A stretch of DNA of 64,000 nucleotides from Aselliscus stoliczkanus (GCA_033961575.1 CM066729.1:93375001-93439000), one strand, 5' to 3'. Positions 23,420 through 34,367 are shown, counted from the stretch's first letter. Numbers and translations are program-made. The notes: generated by a model not told the origin, from the sequence alone.

Positions 23420-23568
23420 AGGCCGGCCAAGTGGCTCAGTTGGTTAAGAGCTCTCTCAAGAGTGTGAGCTGAGCTCTGAGCAATGGCAATTCAATGCCAG
23501 CCCGAGCTGAGTTGCCGTTGAGCTGCCAACGGGTGGCAGGATGGCTCAGCTAAAAAAAAAAAAAAAAA
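23420..23568 (+). mobile_element. tRNA-derived SINE, family B
   Basis: The head GGCCGGCCAAGTGGCTCAGT and TTGGTTAAGAGCTCTCTCAA differ from family A. The body contains GAGCTGAGCTCTGAGCAA, GCCCGAGCTGAGTTGCCGTT and GGTGGCAGGATGGCTCAGCT, then poly(A). Direct repeats AAAAAGATAATTTTTC at about 23404-23419 and 23569-23585 flank it. Length about 150 bp, apparently full. Confidence 0.9.
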
Positions 23569-23686
23569 AAAAAAGATAATTTTTCGTATAATCATGAAAC
23601 ACAGTTATTTATAAAGCAATCAAAATAACAAAAAAAAAAGTTTATCTTCTTGATTTTTACTTGGAATAATTAGGATTACTTTATTA

Positions 23687-23765
23687 CCAAGCTAAGAATA
23701 TACCTGGCCTTCCCAGGATGGGATAACCAAGCTAAGAATATACCTTGATGTTCCCAGGACGGGAA
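23687..23765. repeat. Short tandem duplication (about 40 bp x2)
   Basis: ACCAAGCTAAGAATATACCT occurs twice about 40 bp apart, each followed by a TTCCCAGGA-like word. A small local duplication in unique sequence. Confidence 0.8.
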
Positions 23766-24751
23766 TATACTGCCACAATTCTGCCCTTGGCATTTACAAG
23801 TGCTCCATTAACTAAGAGCTGTCACCACATTGAAAGATCAGAGTTACAGAACTAAATTCATATCAACTTAATGCCAGGACTGGTGGGACGTGTTGTGTGG
23901 TTGTACAATTATTTTACCAAAAAACACCAAGATAAATAACTCTGGAGACCAAAGATAGTGTGAGGTGATGACCATCAAGATGAAAATAAAATTCGGAAGC
24001 ATTTACTGCTTTGAGCATAAAAGGGATGGTGGTGCGTTGGCTATCATAAGAAACCCCCTTTCTGCTACCAACAGACAAGAGGGAAAAGTTAGGGGGCTAG
24101 CATATTAGCTATTTGATGGCTTATTCCATGTCAGGAATGCTAAATATTATTTAAAGTCAAGGATGGAAAGTGGAAATTTTAAGAGTTTTATGTTCTATGA
24201 TTTAGAGCTACCGTGCTTTAAAATTTTAAATTTTAAAAGTTAATTTTTAAGAGTATCTATATGCTTGTTTTAGAAATAATTATGCATCTGCTGAAATAAA
24301 TCATACATACACAATAACTAGGGATGTTGCCATAGTAAATACAGTGAAAATGACAGTTGCGTTTTACAAACGGTTGATACTCTTCTAATAGAGTTTAAAA
24401 TAATAAAGTTCTCTCCAAATATTTTAGAAATGTCATTAATTTAAAATGATGTTATAAGTAAAATTTAGATGTACCACTAGCAATTATTTAAAATTCTAAT
24501 ATAAGTATTATGAATACTTTATTCGAGTGGTTTTAAAAATCAAGGTTATTATAACATTGCTGTATATAGGAATATAATATTCTTGATGTATTAAGAATAA
24601 TTTTTACAATTTGAGAATTGTTTTTTGAACAATTGTGAAACCTAGTTAAAATAAATTGTGGCTGGACTGCATTTTGCTAATCTTATGTTGAACACAGGTT
24701 TTGATTACTTAATTTAACCAAAAGCAATATATTTAAAAATATCTATTGCCA
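23766..24751. other. Unassigned sequence
   Basis: No gene or repeat recognised. Becomes very AT-rich after 24180. Confidence 0.5.
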
Positions 24752-24853
24752 GGGCCGGCCAAGTGGCGCGGTAGTTAAGCGCTGGCTTCAGAGGCCAGCG
24801 GCCCTGGTTTGGGTCCCACATGTGAGGGCCAGTGACACTGCCCTGGAAAAAAA

Positions 24854-24903
<50 letters not shown>
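24752..24903 (+). mobile_element. Short SINE (family A) with TA-expanded tail
   Basis: A full head GGGCCGGCCAAGTGGCGCGG, a GCGCTGGCTT segment, a box B-like GGTTTGGGTCC and the GCCAGTGACACTGCC ending are followed by a short A tail that has grown into about 22 TA units (24858-24903). Target duplication is obscured by the repeat. Confidence 0.88.
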
Positions 24904-24906
<3 letters not shown>

Positions 24907-25224
24907 CAATCTTTAAATTTTCATTTATTGCATACAGAAATGTTAGACATTAGTTTGAATGTTTTATATTAATCTATAATATAAAGTCATTTTTATTCAC
25001 AAAATGATTTTTGGTATTATATGTGGTCAAAGTATAATAGTTTAAACATCGTTAAAACACCATCTATAGTTTCAAGTAATTCTCTTGATTGAAAGTTTGT
25101 TTTCAGTTGAAGAATCACTTAGCATTATATTATAAGATTGAATATATGATTCCCCTATTTTTTTTTTAATGGAAGAGTGCTACCCTTCTGTTTTCTCTTA
25201 GCTCACTGCTATGGATTCTCTAAG
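24904..25224. other. Unassigned AT-rich sequence
   Basis: Nothing recognised. Confidence 0.5.
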
Positions 25225-25590
25225 CCCACTATTATAAAATGAATGCTTCTGTCTCCCCCCAAATCCTAGCCCACAATGAGATGGTATTAGGAGGTGGGGG
25301 TCTTTGGGAGGTGATTAGGTCATGAGGGTGGAGCCTAGTGGGTTAGAGGAGTTCCCTTATGAGAGACCAGAGAGCTTATTCTCCCTCTTTCTACATTCTC
25401 TACCACATTAGGGCACAACTAGAAGTCAGCCAACTGTAAACCAGGAAGAGTGATCTCACCAGGCATAGCTGGCATCTTGATCTTGGACTTTTCAGTCTCC
25501 AGAACTACGAGAAACACATTTTTTTTGGTTAAGCCACCCAGTTTATGGTGTTCTGTTACAGCAGTCTAAATTGGTTAAGCCACCAACAGA
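25225..25590 (+). mobile_element. MST/MLT-type ERVL-MaLR LTR
   Basis: Landmarks in order: AATGAGATGGTATTAGGAGG, GGGAGGTGATTAGGTCATGA, GGGTGGAGCCTAGTGGG, CCAGGAAGAGTGATCTCACC, TCTCCAGAACTACGAGAAA, TTAAGCCACCCAGTTTATGG and CTGTTACAGCAGTCTAAATTG. This is a largely complete solo LTR. Confidence 0.85.
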
Positions 25591-25859
25591 ATAGGATTTA
25601 CATTTATAAAGACTAATGGGGTGGGAAAAAGCTTGTTCAGCTTTCTATAATACCTTGAATATGGGCATATAAAACAGAATATTATTTTTTCTTTTTATAC
25701 AATCATGTCACATAAAACTGATCCCTTTTAAGTTACATTCAATTTAAATACTATTTAAACCACTGATAAAGTATATGAGATTGAACATTTTCTTATATAC
25801 AGAAAAAGTTTACATTTGATGTACATTGGACTGATGAATGAAGCTTGGAAATAAAAATT

Positions 25860-25883
25860 GTGTGTGTGTGTGTGTGTGTGTGT
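25860..25883. repeat. (GT)n microsatellite
   Basis: About 12 GT units. Confidence 0.9.
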
Positions 25884-25904
25884 TTGCTAGATAGAATATT
25901 TTGA

Positions 25905-26045
25905 TATAGTAAAAGTTCTCAACTCTGACTACAATTTAGAACCATCTCGGGGTCTTTAAAAAATTACTTTGCTGAAAATCCACCTTTGGGGATTTAAGTG
26001 GAGGGCTGAGGACTGAGAATTGATGTAATGTACTACAACTCAAAA
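25905..26045 (+). mobile_element. MER5A-like hAT MITE fragment
   Basis: AGTTCTCAACTCTGACTACA, TTTAGAACCATCTCGGGG, TCTTTAAAAAATTACT and a GAGGACTGAG ending recall the MER5A body (gttctcaa-ctgca-attagaatcacc-ggg-ctttaaaaa). The inner part is diverged. No intact TIR remains. Confidence 0.5.
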
Positions 26046-26142
26046 AGATTTTATTGCTCAGTGAGGGTTAAATGCCACTTTTCTACTAATGCGTAGATAG
26101 CAGCACAAGATTTCTTAATAATCTCTTCTCCCTCTGATAAGA

Positions 26143-26143
<1 letters not shown>

Positions 26144-26228
<85 letters not shown>
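26144..26228. repeat. Compound (GT)n(GA)n microsatellite
   Basis: About 19 GT units run directly into about 23 GA units. Alternating purine-pyrimidine followed by a homopurine tract. Confidence 0.97.
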
Positions 26229-26230
<2 letters not shown>

Positions 26231-26700
26231 TGATTTCTCTCCTTTTGCAAAAACACACTTGCTCCTTGTCCTACTCAGGAAAAAGTTCTTGAGAGTGAGA
26301 GAAATTATTTGGGAGCCAAAATATATTTTAGGCCATTCCCTTTCTGCTTATCTGAGTGTAACCTTGTCCTACTACTTCCAATATATTATTACTTTGGTAA
26401 CTTGAGGTGTTTTATACAATGGGTTGCCACATTATATTATATACTCTCTATTTCTTATATGAGCACATTTAGATTCACTCTTTGAATCTGTCTGCCATTA
26501 GCCAAAAAAGTAATAAAGATTTGGCATCTGCAATAAATTGTATTTATCTTTACAGGAAGCACTAACATGTTTATTCTAAGACATCATAATAGTTGTTGAG
26601 CCATTTTCTTTAATGTGAAGTTCTAGGTGGTATAATGCCAGGATAAAAGTGCACAATCAGAAATATGCAATTATTGCATATGCTGCAGTGAGACTGTATT

Positions 26701-26705
<5 letters not shown>
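26229..26705. other. Unassigned sequence
   Basis: Nothing recognised. Confidence 0.45.

Positions 26706-26752
<47 letters not shown>
26706..26752. repeat. (TA)n microsatellite
   Basis: About 23 uninterrupted TA units. Confidence 0.97.
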
Positions 26753-26754
<2 letters not shown>

Positions 26755-26992
26755 AATACTCCACACTTATTTCTTTATGCAGAGGTTCTGGCAAGACTTT
26801 TGGCATTATAATATATGATACTAGATTCCAATTCGCATATACTGGGTTTGAGGGGGTGGGAATGCAATCAATAGATCTATCAACAAATACTGTCAGTACC
26901 AACTATATATCAGATCATATTGTATCATTAAAAAAGTCCTCAGAACTCTTTTAACAAATTCATCATGCTCTTAGATGGAGAATGTGTGAATA

Positions 26993-27106
26993 TTGACTTT
27001 TTTTTTTTTTTTTAGGGCAATGTCGCTGGCCCTCATATTTGGGATCCGAACCAGGGCCGCTGGCTTCCCAAGCCAGCTCTTAACCAATGCGCCACTCGGC
27101 CGGCAC
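26993..27106 (-). mobile_element. Short tRNA-derived SINE (family A)
   Basis: The minus strand reads the family A head (GCCGGCCGAGTGGCGCATT), GGTTAAGAGCTGGCTTGGG, a box B-like GGTTCGGATCCC and GGGCCAGCGACATTGCCC with an A tail. The 15-bp direct repeat GAGAATGTGTGAATA at 26978-26992 and 27107-27121 flanks it exactly. Confidence 0.92.
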
Positions 27107-27121
27107 GAGAATGTGTGAATA

Positions 27122-27824
27122 ATGTTTTGACTTGATGCATCTTAGTTTTGAGGAGGTGAAGTGTATAATCTGTGACCTCAGGAATAACTGCAAAAGTTTG
27201 TGCTGCCATTTTTCCTTTTCTAACTTCTTCCTTAGGAAAAGAAAACCACTAGAATTCTGGAGGCACTGCTCCTCAAACATATTTTGGGAAGCATAGCTGA
27301 GAAATGAAATAAGTCACTGTGTGGTAGACATGGAGATGCTCCTCCCAAATTGTCTTTTCAGGAAGGGTTAGCTGCTGGATTCCGTGTGTGTGTGTGTGGG
27401 GGGGGTGCTCATCAGACAGCCTCCAACCTCACCATCTCCTCACATATTGGCACTGGGAGGGGTCTAAACTATAGCTAATGATGGAGAGAAAAATGAAGGA
27501 GTCGAGAAAGAGAGAGTAATGGTAAGACTGTGATTCTGATCTGCAAAATCTTTATTTATGGAAGAGATAAGATGCCAAAGCCTGTCCCCAGATGGTGCGT
27601 TGGTATAATTCTGAGCTTAAATGTCATTTCTGTGGATAAAGAAAAGTTTTACAGTTGAATATATTGGAAATCTTGAATACAAAAACGAAGCTGCGTTTGC
27701 AATCTAAATAGTCTTGTAAACTTTTATTTAAAAAATAACCAAATAAACCATGCACCTAAAGAATTTTTATCTGGTTACAGGGGAAGAAACATTTTACACT
27801 GAATAGTTTTAAAAGGATGGTGGG

Positions 27825-27827
<3 letters not shown>
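27122..27827. other. Unassigned sequence
   Basis: Includes a short GT/G run at about 27384-27406. No gene recognised. Confidence 0.45.

Positions 27828-27867
<40 letters not shown>
27828..27867. repeat. (TA)n microsatellite
   Basis: About 20 TA units. Confidence 0.95.
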
Positions 27868-27869
<2 letters not shown>

Positions 27870-28029
27870 CTTTCATTATCTAGAATCATAATTTTAATAT
27901 ATGCATTACTTATACATTTTATGTATGATAAGCTTTATGTAATATATGAATATATATTATCTTTTGATCATTGTAAAGTCAATTATAGAAGAAACATGAG
28001 GGCTAGGACTTTTCACTGTTCAATTCAAT

Positions 28030-28112
28030 GCTATAATGCCAGTGTCTGAAACAGTGTCTAACACATTAGACATTTAAGAACTATTTTTGAGTGATTGAAT
28101 GAATGAACCAAA
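28030..28112 (+). mobile_element. MIR/L2 tail remnant
   Basis: CAGTGTCTGAAACAGTGTCT, then ATTTAAGAACTATTTTTGAG and TGATTGAATGAATGAA, parallels the shared MIR/L2 3' end (gtgcctggcacatagtaggtgctcaataaatatttgttgaatgaatgaa). Confidence 0.55.
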
Positions 28113-28559
28113 TAATTATTTTTCTTAGGCAAATTAGCATATCTTTCTACCTTAATATCAAAAACTATTCAACATCCAAGATAATTTTCTTTTTTATTGC
28201 AAAACATGCTTATAACATGTATAGTCCTTTTTAAAATTTGCTTAAATTGTTTTCTCTATCTTGACAAATCTTTCTTCTTCTCTTTGACTATCCCAATTCT
28301 TTTTGCCAGTCTCTACATGTGCAATTCAACCTACCTTTTACATCCATTGCTCGTCTAGCTCCTTTTTAAAAATTAATTTTAGCAACATTGTATTATTTGT
28401 TCCAAACCATGTAATACATTATAATGTTGTATTCTTCTCTAATTATTTCAAGAATATATTTTAACATACTTTATTATATTGAAGACTTTTAAATGTTTTT
28501 TTGTATGTGTTGTAATTTTTTGTTCTTGTTGCCTTCTGTATCAGATATTGTTGTATTAA
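28113..28559. other. Unassigned AT-rich sequence
   Basis: Nothing recognised. Confidence 0.45.
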
Positions 28560-28985
28560 AATGTATCTGGTCAACCTTATGTAAGTTCACAGTACAGCTA
28601 TGGAGAGCTGACGGCCTTCTACATCAAGCACTTTTGCCTTGCTCCTTCTGACTTCTTTGCTACTCTGCCTACAGGTTTTCTTGAGAATTTTGGCATTTTG
28701 CTTAGCCCTCATGCATACCAACCAGTTCCTCAACTGGTGACAGCAAGAGTTGTCAGAATACAGTTCTGAGATGTTTTGCACAAAGGCCCCCAGCAGGATT
28801 GAGCCTCAGTTACTAATATTGGTATTTTTTTCCTTAATATATTTTTTTTGTTGGCTAGTCTCTCTTTATTGTTTCAATTTTCTATTGTCACTTGTATTTC
28901 CTGGTATCACCTACCAAATAAACTACGTGCCCTCAATTTCTTGAATGAGTATACACTTTCTAGAGAATCCAAACTAGGCCAAGGT
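28560..28985 (+). mobile_element. Ancient LTR-like segment, family unassigned
   Basis: CCTTGCTCCTTCTGACTTCT, a CTGGTATCACCTACCAAATA AACTACGTGCCC-like segment and a closing AGAGAATCCAAACTAGGCCA resemble a mammalian LTR whose end reads ...GGAACCCAAACTAAGAC. Landmarks are in order but diverged. Confidence 0.4.
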
Positions 28986-29044
28986 ATTCTTTTTTTTTTT
29001 TCTTTTGCCACTGTCTCTTTTTCTTTCAGAATTCAGATTAAATA

Positions 29045-29300
29045 TAATGGTAAGCTGAATAATAATAGTCCGCCAAAGATATCCATGTCATAATTTTCAG
29101 CATCTGTGTATATATTGCATTATATGGTAAAAGGGACTTCCCAGACATGATTAAGTTAAAGATCTTGAGATAAGAATATCTTGGATTATCCAAGTGGGTC
29201 CAGTGTAATCAAAAGGATCCTCCCTAAGAGTCAGAGTGAGAAAAGATAATGGAAGCAGGGATCAGACAGGAGAGATGATATACTCTGGCTTTGAAGAAGG
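29045..29300 (+). mobile_element. MLT1-type LTR, 5' part only
   Basis: AAGATATCCATGTCATAATT, ATATGGTAAAAGGGACTTCC, CATGATTAAGTTAAAGATCT, GATTATCCAAGTGGGTCCAG and CTCTGGCTTTGAAGAAGGTA follow the MLT1 order. It stops where L1 5' UTR sequence starts, near 29297, and the rest of the LTR was not found beyond it. Confidence 0.75.
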
Positions 29301-31115
29301 TAGATCTTCTGTGTCTCCCAGTCTTGGTTGGGTGGCCTTATGTATTAGGTGCCCTCTGTGGTCCAGCGGCACAATCTCCCTGGTCACCTGTGCTGGGTGC
29401 TCCAGGAGTATCCTTTGTGTAGGTTGTATGTTCCCTCCTGTTATAGTTGAGCCTTGATTGCTATTGACATGTCAGTGGGTGGGACTGTTTCAGGTTGATT
29501 GGCTGTGGGGTTTGAACATGTCCACAGTGTATGGGCTTCTTATACCACTGAATGGGATTTACCCCAGTTGGCTCTGATGCCTATTGAGACTGCCATTTGG
29601 TTGTGCCACTGTGGAGCTAATTAGGTGGCTGGTTGCTGTGATCTGTAGCCAACCTCAAGGAATGTTTGTTCTGGAGCCTCTTGAGAAGGGCTCTGGTGCA
29701 GGCCCAGGAAACTCACTGCCTATGACCAGCCTGGGACCATCTGGCAGAAGCTACAAAATGATCTGTGATTTTTTTTTTGCTGCCTGTGCTAATACTGGAG
29801 TGATGAAGGCGAGGCCACACTGCAAACCGAGGATACCACCAGTACCAGACCTGAGATAACTCTGCAAAAAGCCAGGACACCCTCAGGCCTGCTGCCACCT
29901 GCCTGATCCCTTCAATTTCAGCTACTGATAAAGCCTCGTGCAGTCCCTGAGCTGTATAAAGCAGGGTCTCAGGGTGTCACTAGGGAGGAAAGAGTTATGA
30001 TTACCAGTTTTACCCTCCATCGAGAACAACTGATCTCACAAATTATTTTAAGTTTCTGTTGAGTTTTACACTGAATTTATGTAATAAACATATATTGTTT
30101 TTACTTTGTGGCAAATTAAAATTTTTTTCTGAATAAATAATAAGTACTCCTCCATGTTATTTTCAATTTAAATAAATAAATGTCATACACACATCTAGTA
30201 GATACATTCACCCAAACTCGTAACTTTTGCTTTGTGCCCGATGGAGGGTTAATGTAAATTCTGGTTTGGTACCAGTGCTGAGCCTGGAACTGCTCAGCAA
30301 AAGTCTCAGAGCAAACTGAGGCCAGTCACTTCCTGCCTGGGACCCATGGACTCTGATAGTTTTTTTAAAAAGAGAGCAATGCTGGAAGTTCTGGCTGCTT
30401 TTAGGGAAAGTGCCTCTAGCAGTGTGCTAGTTGGGTAGGGTGGGTACCAAATGAATCACCAAAGCAGAGTAGTGGAGCTCACCAGGCCAATCAGATTCAG
30501 ATTCGGCCTGTGAGGGCAGGCTCAACAGAGGAAAGATGGTGTCTGCCTGCCAGCTGCATGGGAGGAGAAACCTTCTCTGGGAAAATGCTGACTGTCCTCC
30601 AGTCCACCTGCTGAAGACACACTCCTCAGTCTGCCCCTGTACGTCTTAGAGGCACCCTAAGTCCCGTCACTTCGTTGGAGCCCAAGGTGAGTGCCTGTGA
30701 GTGAGTGAATCTGTGCTTATTCTGTTTAAGAGGACGTCTGAGTTTTCATCCCACCCAAACGGTCAGAATCCCCACTATTTTTCATAGCCAGATATTGTGG
30801 GAGCTCCTCTTCCCATCACCAGTGCTCTGGGCTGGGGACGCTGGTGTGGGGGTGTTGGTCCCTCGCTTCTCTGGAGGAAGCTCCGTGGCTGAGATAACCC
30901 TATTGTTTCTCAACCGCCACAGGGAATTTTGGGGCTCTTTCTCTGAGTCCACCCTCCAGTCTCAACATGGCTTCTTTGCATTTTTAATTATAGGACTTCT
31001 GTTTGGCACTTCAGATGTTTCTCCAGGTTGATGGTTCTATATAATTTAGTTGTAATTTTAATGTGTTCATGGAAGGACTCAAGCACAGTGTTTATCTACT
31101 CCCCCATTTTGGATC
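29297..31115 (-). mobile_element. L1 5' UTR without the L1 body
   Basis: It matches, segment by segment and in the same orientation, the 5' UTR of the large L1 at about 56547-58050. Shared words include GATTGCTATTG, TTGGTTGTGCCACT, GAAGCTACAAAATGATC-like text and AATTTTAATGTGTTCA. Neither ORF1 nor ORF2 is present. The ORF1-side end meets an MLT1 fragment with no poly(T), so this is not a normal 5'-truncated insertion. It is either a rearrangement product or the leftover of a large deletion. L1 5' UTRs hold internal and antisense polymerase II promoters, so this piece could in principle start transcription, but I see no direct evidence that it does. A MITE interrupts it at 30013-30248. Confidence 0.8.
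30013..30248. mobile_element. piggyBac-like MITE (236 bp)
   Basis: The ends form a terminal inverted repeat: CCCTCCATCGAGAACAA at the left, and the complement of CCCTCCATCGGGCACAA at the right, differing at two positions. The element is flanked by TTAA at 30249-30252 and by TTTA at 30009-30012. The paralogous L1 5' UTR at about 57240 has the uninterrupted text TACCAGGTTAATGTA at the same spot. That supplies the empty site and shows that the left TTTA is a mutated TTAA. CCC-starting ends and a TTAA target are the hallmarks of piggyBac transposons. The interior is AT-rich with no transposase, so it needs one in trans. Confidence 0.85.
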
Positions 31116-31795
31116 TCTCCTCATTTATCTTGGTGTGGAATTTATACTTTGCATATATCTTGAGGGCATGACTGTCAGGTACTGAATAAAAAATGCCTAA
31201 TGAAATGCAAACAATTCTGCTAAAAATAAGGGGAGGGGGAAAGGCAAATAATTAATTGTTATAATCTTGGTATGAATCAGAAACCACACAACCCAAGCTG
31301 CTTTTCACAGTCTCCATAAAACCAAGAAGTAATGGTCTAAATATGTGAGATCTGTGTGGGTCACAGGCAAGACAGTAAGAATCCAGATACTTATAGTCAA
31401 CCAATAACAAATTGACCAATATCTTTGAAATATATGTCATAGAGCCGATAATCCTCTTCGTTGGAAAAGACAGTTTGAGTTCAGGTTACTTAAGCCAAAT
31501 GCACCCTGAAAGATACAACAAAAATATCTTCTTAGTGGATAATTACACTTATATGTGCTTATTTGTGTAAGTATATAAACTAATATAGCAAAATATATTA
31601 CTTAGAGAAGTATTTATAATGCTAAAACTTTGTTCACAAGTTATGGTGTGATGTACTAGTATTATGAAATATTATATATCAGGTAAAAATAATGGTAAAT
31701 ATCAGTAATACAGTGAAAAATTAAATGGAATAAATGATGCATAAAATCTGTACAGAGGAATTACATTTAACTCAATTAAAAAACACTTCTGAGGG
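31116..31795. other. Unassigned sequence
   Basis: No gene or confident repeat recognised. Confidence 0.45.
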
Positions 31796-31868
31796 GGTGA
31801 CCAGTTAGCTTAGTTGGTTAGAGCATTTTTTGTGCTGATAACATCAAGGTTGCCGGTTCTGAACAAGC
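31796..31868 (+). mobile_element. tRNA-Ile-derived element or tRNA pseudogene
   Basis: GGTGACCAGTTAGCTTAGTTG followed by GTTAGAGCA, TGCTGATAACATCAAGG and a box B-like GGTTGCCGGTTCTGAAC matches a tRNA-Ile scaffold with GAT at the anticodon position. About five extra T bases lie before the anticodon arm, the 3' acceptor half is replaced, and no CCA end or acceptor pairing is possible. It is therefore not a working tRNA. It could be the head of a third SINE family or a solitary pseudogene. Confidence 0.65.
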
Positions 31869-33412
31869 ATATAAATGTATATAAATAACATAAAAGGATA
31901 GTAAGTATCCTTTTAATGGTGTTGGCCTGTAGAGGGAAAAATATTGTTTTTAGCTTAGAATAAGGGACTTTAAAATACCTTACTAACATACTGTAGTTTT
32001 GTAAAGTTGTATTAATTTTTAAGTATGAATTTATGGGATATCTGTGTCCATGAAAAAAAATTAAGTGATTATTAAATCTTAGCAATTAATTGTCAAGTGG
32101 CATTACATGTTTTTGTGATATATTGTTGACAATAGGCTCCACATTACAAAATTGTTCAGTCCTGACAATTCTGGTAAATCATTTGAGATACTATTGAAAG
32201 TTGGGAGCATGATGAATGGTTTTCTACCATGAATTTAAAAGATAATTTAGATCATTTTTTGCCACAAAGAAAGAAATAACAAGTGATAGTAGCATACGTT
32301 TATGACAATTTTGGATCTAGGGAAAATATTTAAACCCTAAAATTCATGGTTGGAGAATGTGAAGCATGGCAACAACAATTCTAAGTGAAGTATTAACCAT
32401 CCTATTTACTCTTTATAAATGACAATTTTCATTGATAATATTAATGCAGCCAAAAAGTGTACATTGTATTCCTACAGTGTACCAAGGATTGTGATAAGTT
32501 TAAAAATGATTTGTGCCATCTTTGGAATAGATTTTTTATAAATATCATATTTTATGGTTTATCCAACTAACTTGATAGATCATAAGTTCAAATGTATACG
32601 TTGAGATTATAATATGTCTCATTTCAAACGTATATTTGAAAATTAATAATTTTGATAATAATCTATGAGCTAAAGGATGCCATATCAGTGAAAAGGAAAA
32701 CACATAATTGAGCTATATGTTAATTTAAAACTAGATGATTTTTAAAAACATGCATTCAGTATTCCCATACCATTTTGTTTTGGGTAGTGATTAGTTATTG
32801 ATGTTATTTCTTAAATTTTCCAAATTTTAAATCACACACATATATATGTGACTGAATGTATATATGTGAATATATATGTGAATGAATGAATCTCTTAAAA
32901 ATATAGTATGTGCATATATATTTGAAATCAGGCTGCTTTATAATACAATTATGAAATATATATTCACATATATGTATGTCTTAGAGATTCATTCATTTAT
33001 ATAAAATCATGTAATCATTTGAGTTCTATACTGTGTTCTGATGGTACTTCAAAAATTCCTCAAGCATTTTATGAAAGTGGCTATTGACAATATAAAAGTT
33101 ATTCTGGTGTAATTTAATAATAGTCATTTATAAATTTAATATGATATTTAGGTGTCATATGATCATATATTTTAAAGTAAACTTATGCTTATATTACCAA
33201 ATATAAAAGTTATTTATGTAGCTTTTTTTCTAATCTTCATATATTACAATTGGGAAACCTCAAACTTTCACTTGAAGAAGCATCAAATAAAAGCATTAAA
33301 ATTTAACCTAAATCTGACCACAGAATTTTTCTGAATAGTAAATCCATACTAAGCCCACTTACAATGGCGTAATGTATAACTACAATATATAATTTAAAAG
33401 ATTAAATTATTA
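31869..33412. other. Unassigned AT-rich sequence with an inverted repeat
   Basis: About 1.5 kb without a gene. Paired arms at 32860-32998 are described separately. Confidence 0.5.
32860..32998. repeat. Imperfect inverted repeat (hairpin-forming)
   Basis: AATGAATGAATCTCTTAA at 32881-32898 pairs with TTAGAGATTCATTCATT at 32981-32997. ATATATGTGAATATATAT at about 32860-32877 pairs with ATATATATTCACATATAT at about 32955-32972. The spacer is about 80 bp. It could be a decayed MITE or a palindrome. Confidence 0.75.
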
Positions 33413-33560
33413 GGGCCGGCCGAATGGCTCAGTTGGTTAAGAGTTCGCTCAAGAGTGCAAGCTGAGCTCTGAGCAACAGCAGTTCGAGGCCAGCCCGAGC
33501 TGAGTTGCCGTTGAGCTGCCAACAGGTGGCAGGATGGCTCAGCTAAAAAAAAAAAAAAAA
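33413..33560 (+). mobile_element. tRNA-derived SINE, family B
   Basis: Full body from GGGCCGGCCGAATGGCTCAG to GGTGGCAGGATGGCTCAGCT with a pure poly(A) tail. Direct repeat AAGATTAAATTATTA at about 33398-33412 and 33561-33575. The clean A tail and exact duplication suggest a rather recent insertion. Confidence 0.93.
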
Positions 33561-33575
33561 AAGATTAAATTATTA

Positions 33576-34361
33576 AAGTACAAACATGAAAACTTTTAAT
33601 TTTACAATAAGTAAAACATGGCTTTATTTTTCTCTCTAAGTACAATAAATCATTTTTAGACAAGATATTTTAAAAACTTTTTATTAAACTCAAATTTCAT
33701 TTACCATGACATGTATTTCTAAGAAACAGAAGTCCAATGTACCATAAAGCAGTCTGAATTCAATTGGGAATGAATGGTTCATAAGCTCCAGAGTTGGCTC
33801 AACCCAGGCTCAAACGTAACCAAGTTGGGCAACTGTACTGGATGAGTGAATTGAGTAAAGATGAGGGTTAGTTTGGTTAAAGTAAATTGTCTACCACAAA
33901 GGCCACTGATTCTTCCAATGAGTACCGATACACTTTCTGAAAAAAATTAAATATTACAATCCGTATCTGTTACATTTGTCCTGAAATAGCAAGGCACACC
34001 AGTTATAAAGGTACATTGTAAAGTTTTGATTGTTTTTGATAATATTGTGAAAATCTTATTATAATTACCTTACTTTGCGTTATACGTATATGTTTTATAT
34101 CCGTGTATATTTGTATCTATACATATTTGTATGTTTATCTTTTCTACTACACTGTGAATCACTTAAAGAAAGATGCTTTTATAGCTGAAAAATAATGCCT
34201 GAGAGAAAGGAAGAATCCAGAGAATATTAGCTTAATTTATGATGGTGAACTGATAAATAATGCTGCAAGGATTATAATGGAAATTCACTGAATATTCATA
34301 GCTTATTAAACTCTATGTAGATAAAATTTCTTAGAAAGTATATACATAAAATAGCTGGGGA
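33576..34361. other. Unassigned sequence
   Basis: No gene or confident repeat recognised. Confidence 0.45.
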
Positions 34362-34367
34362 TACGCT

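Noticed and set aside
26649..26954. Frames on both strands around the TA repeat
   Set aside because: The peptides are mostly alternating I/Y from the TA tract.
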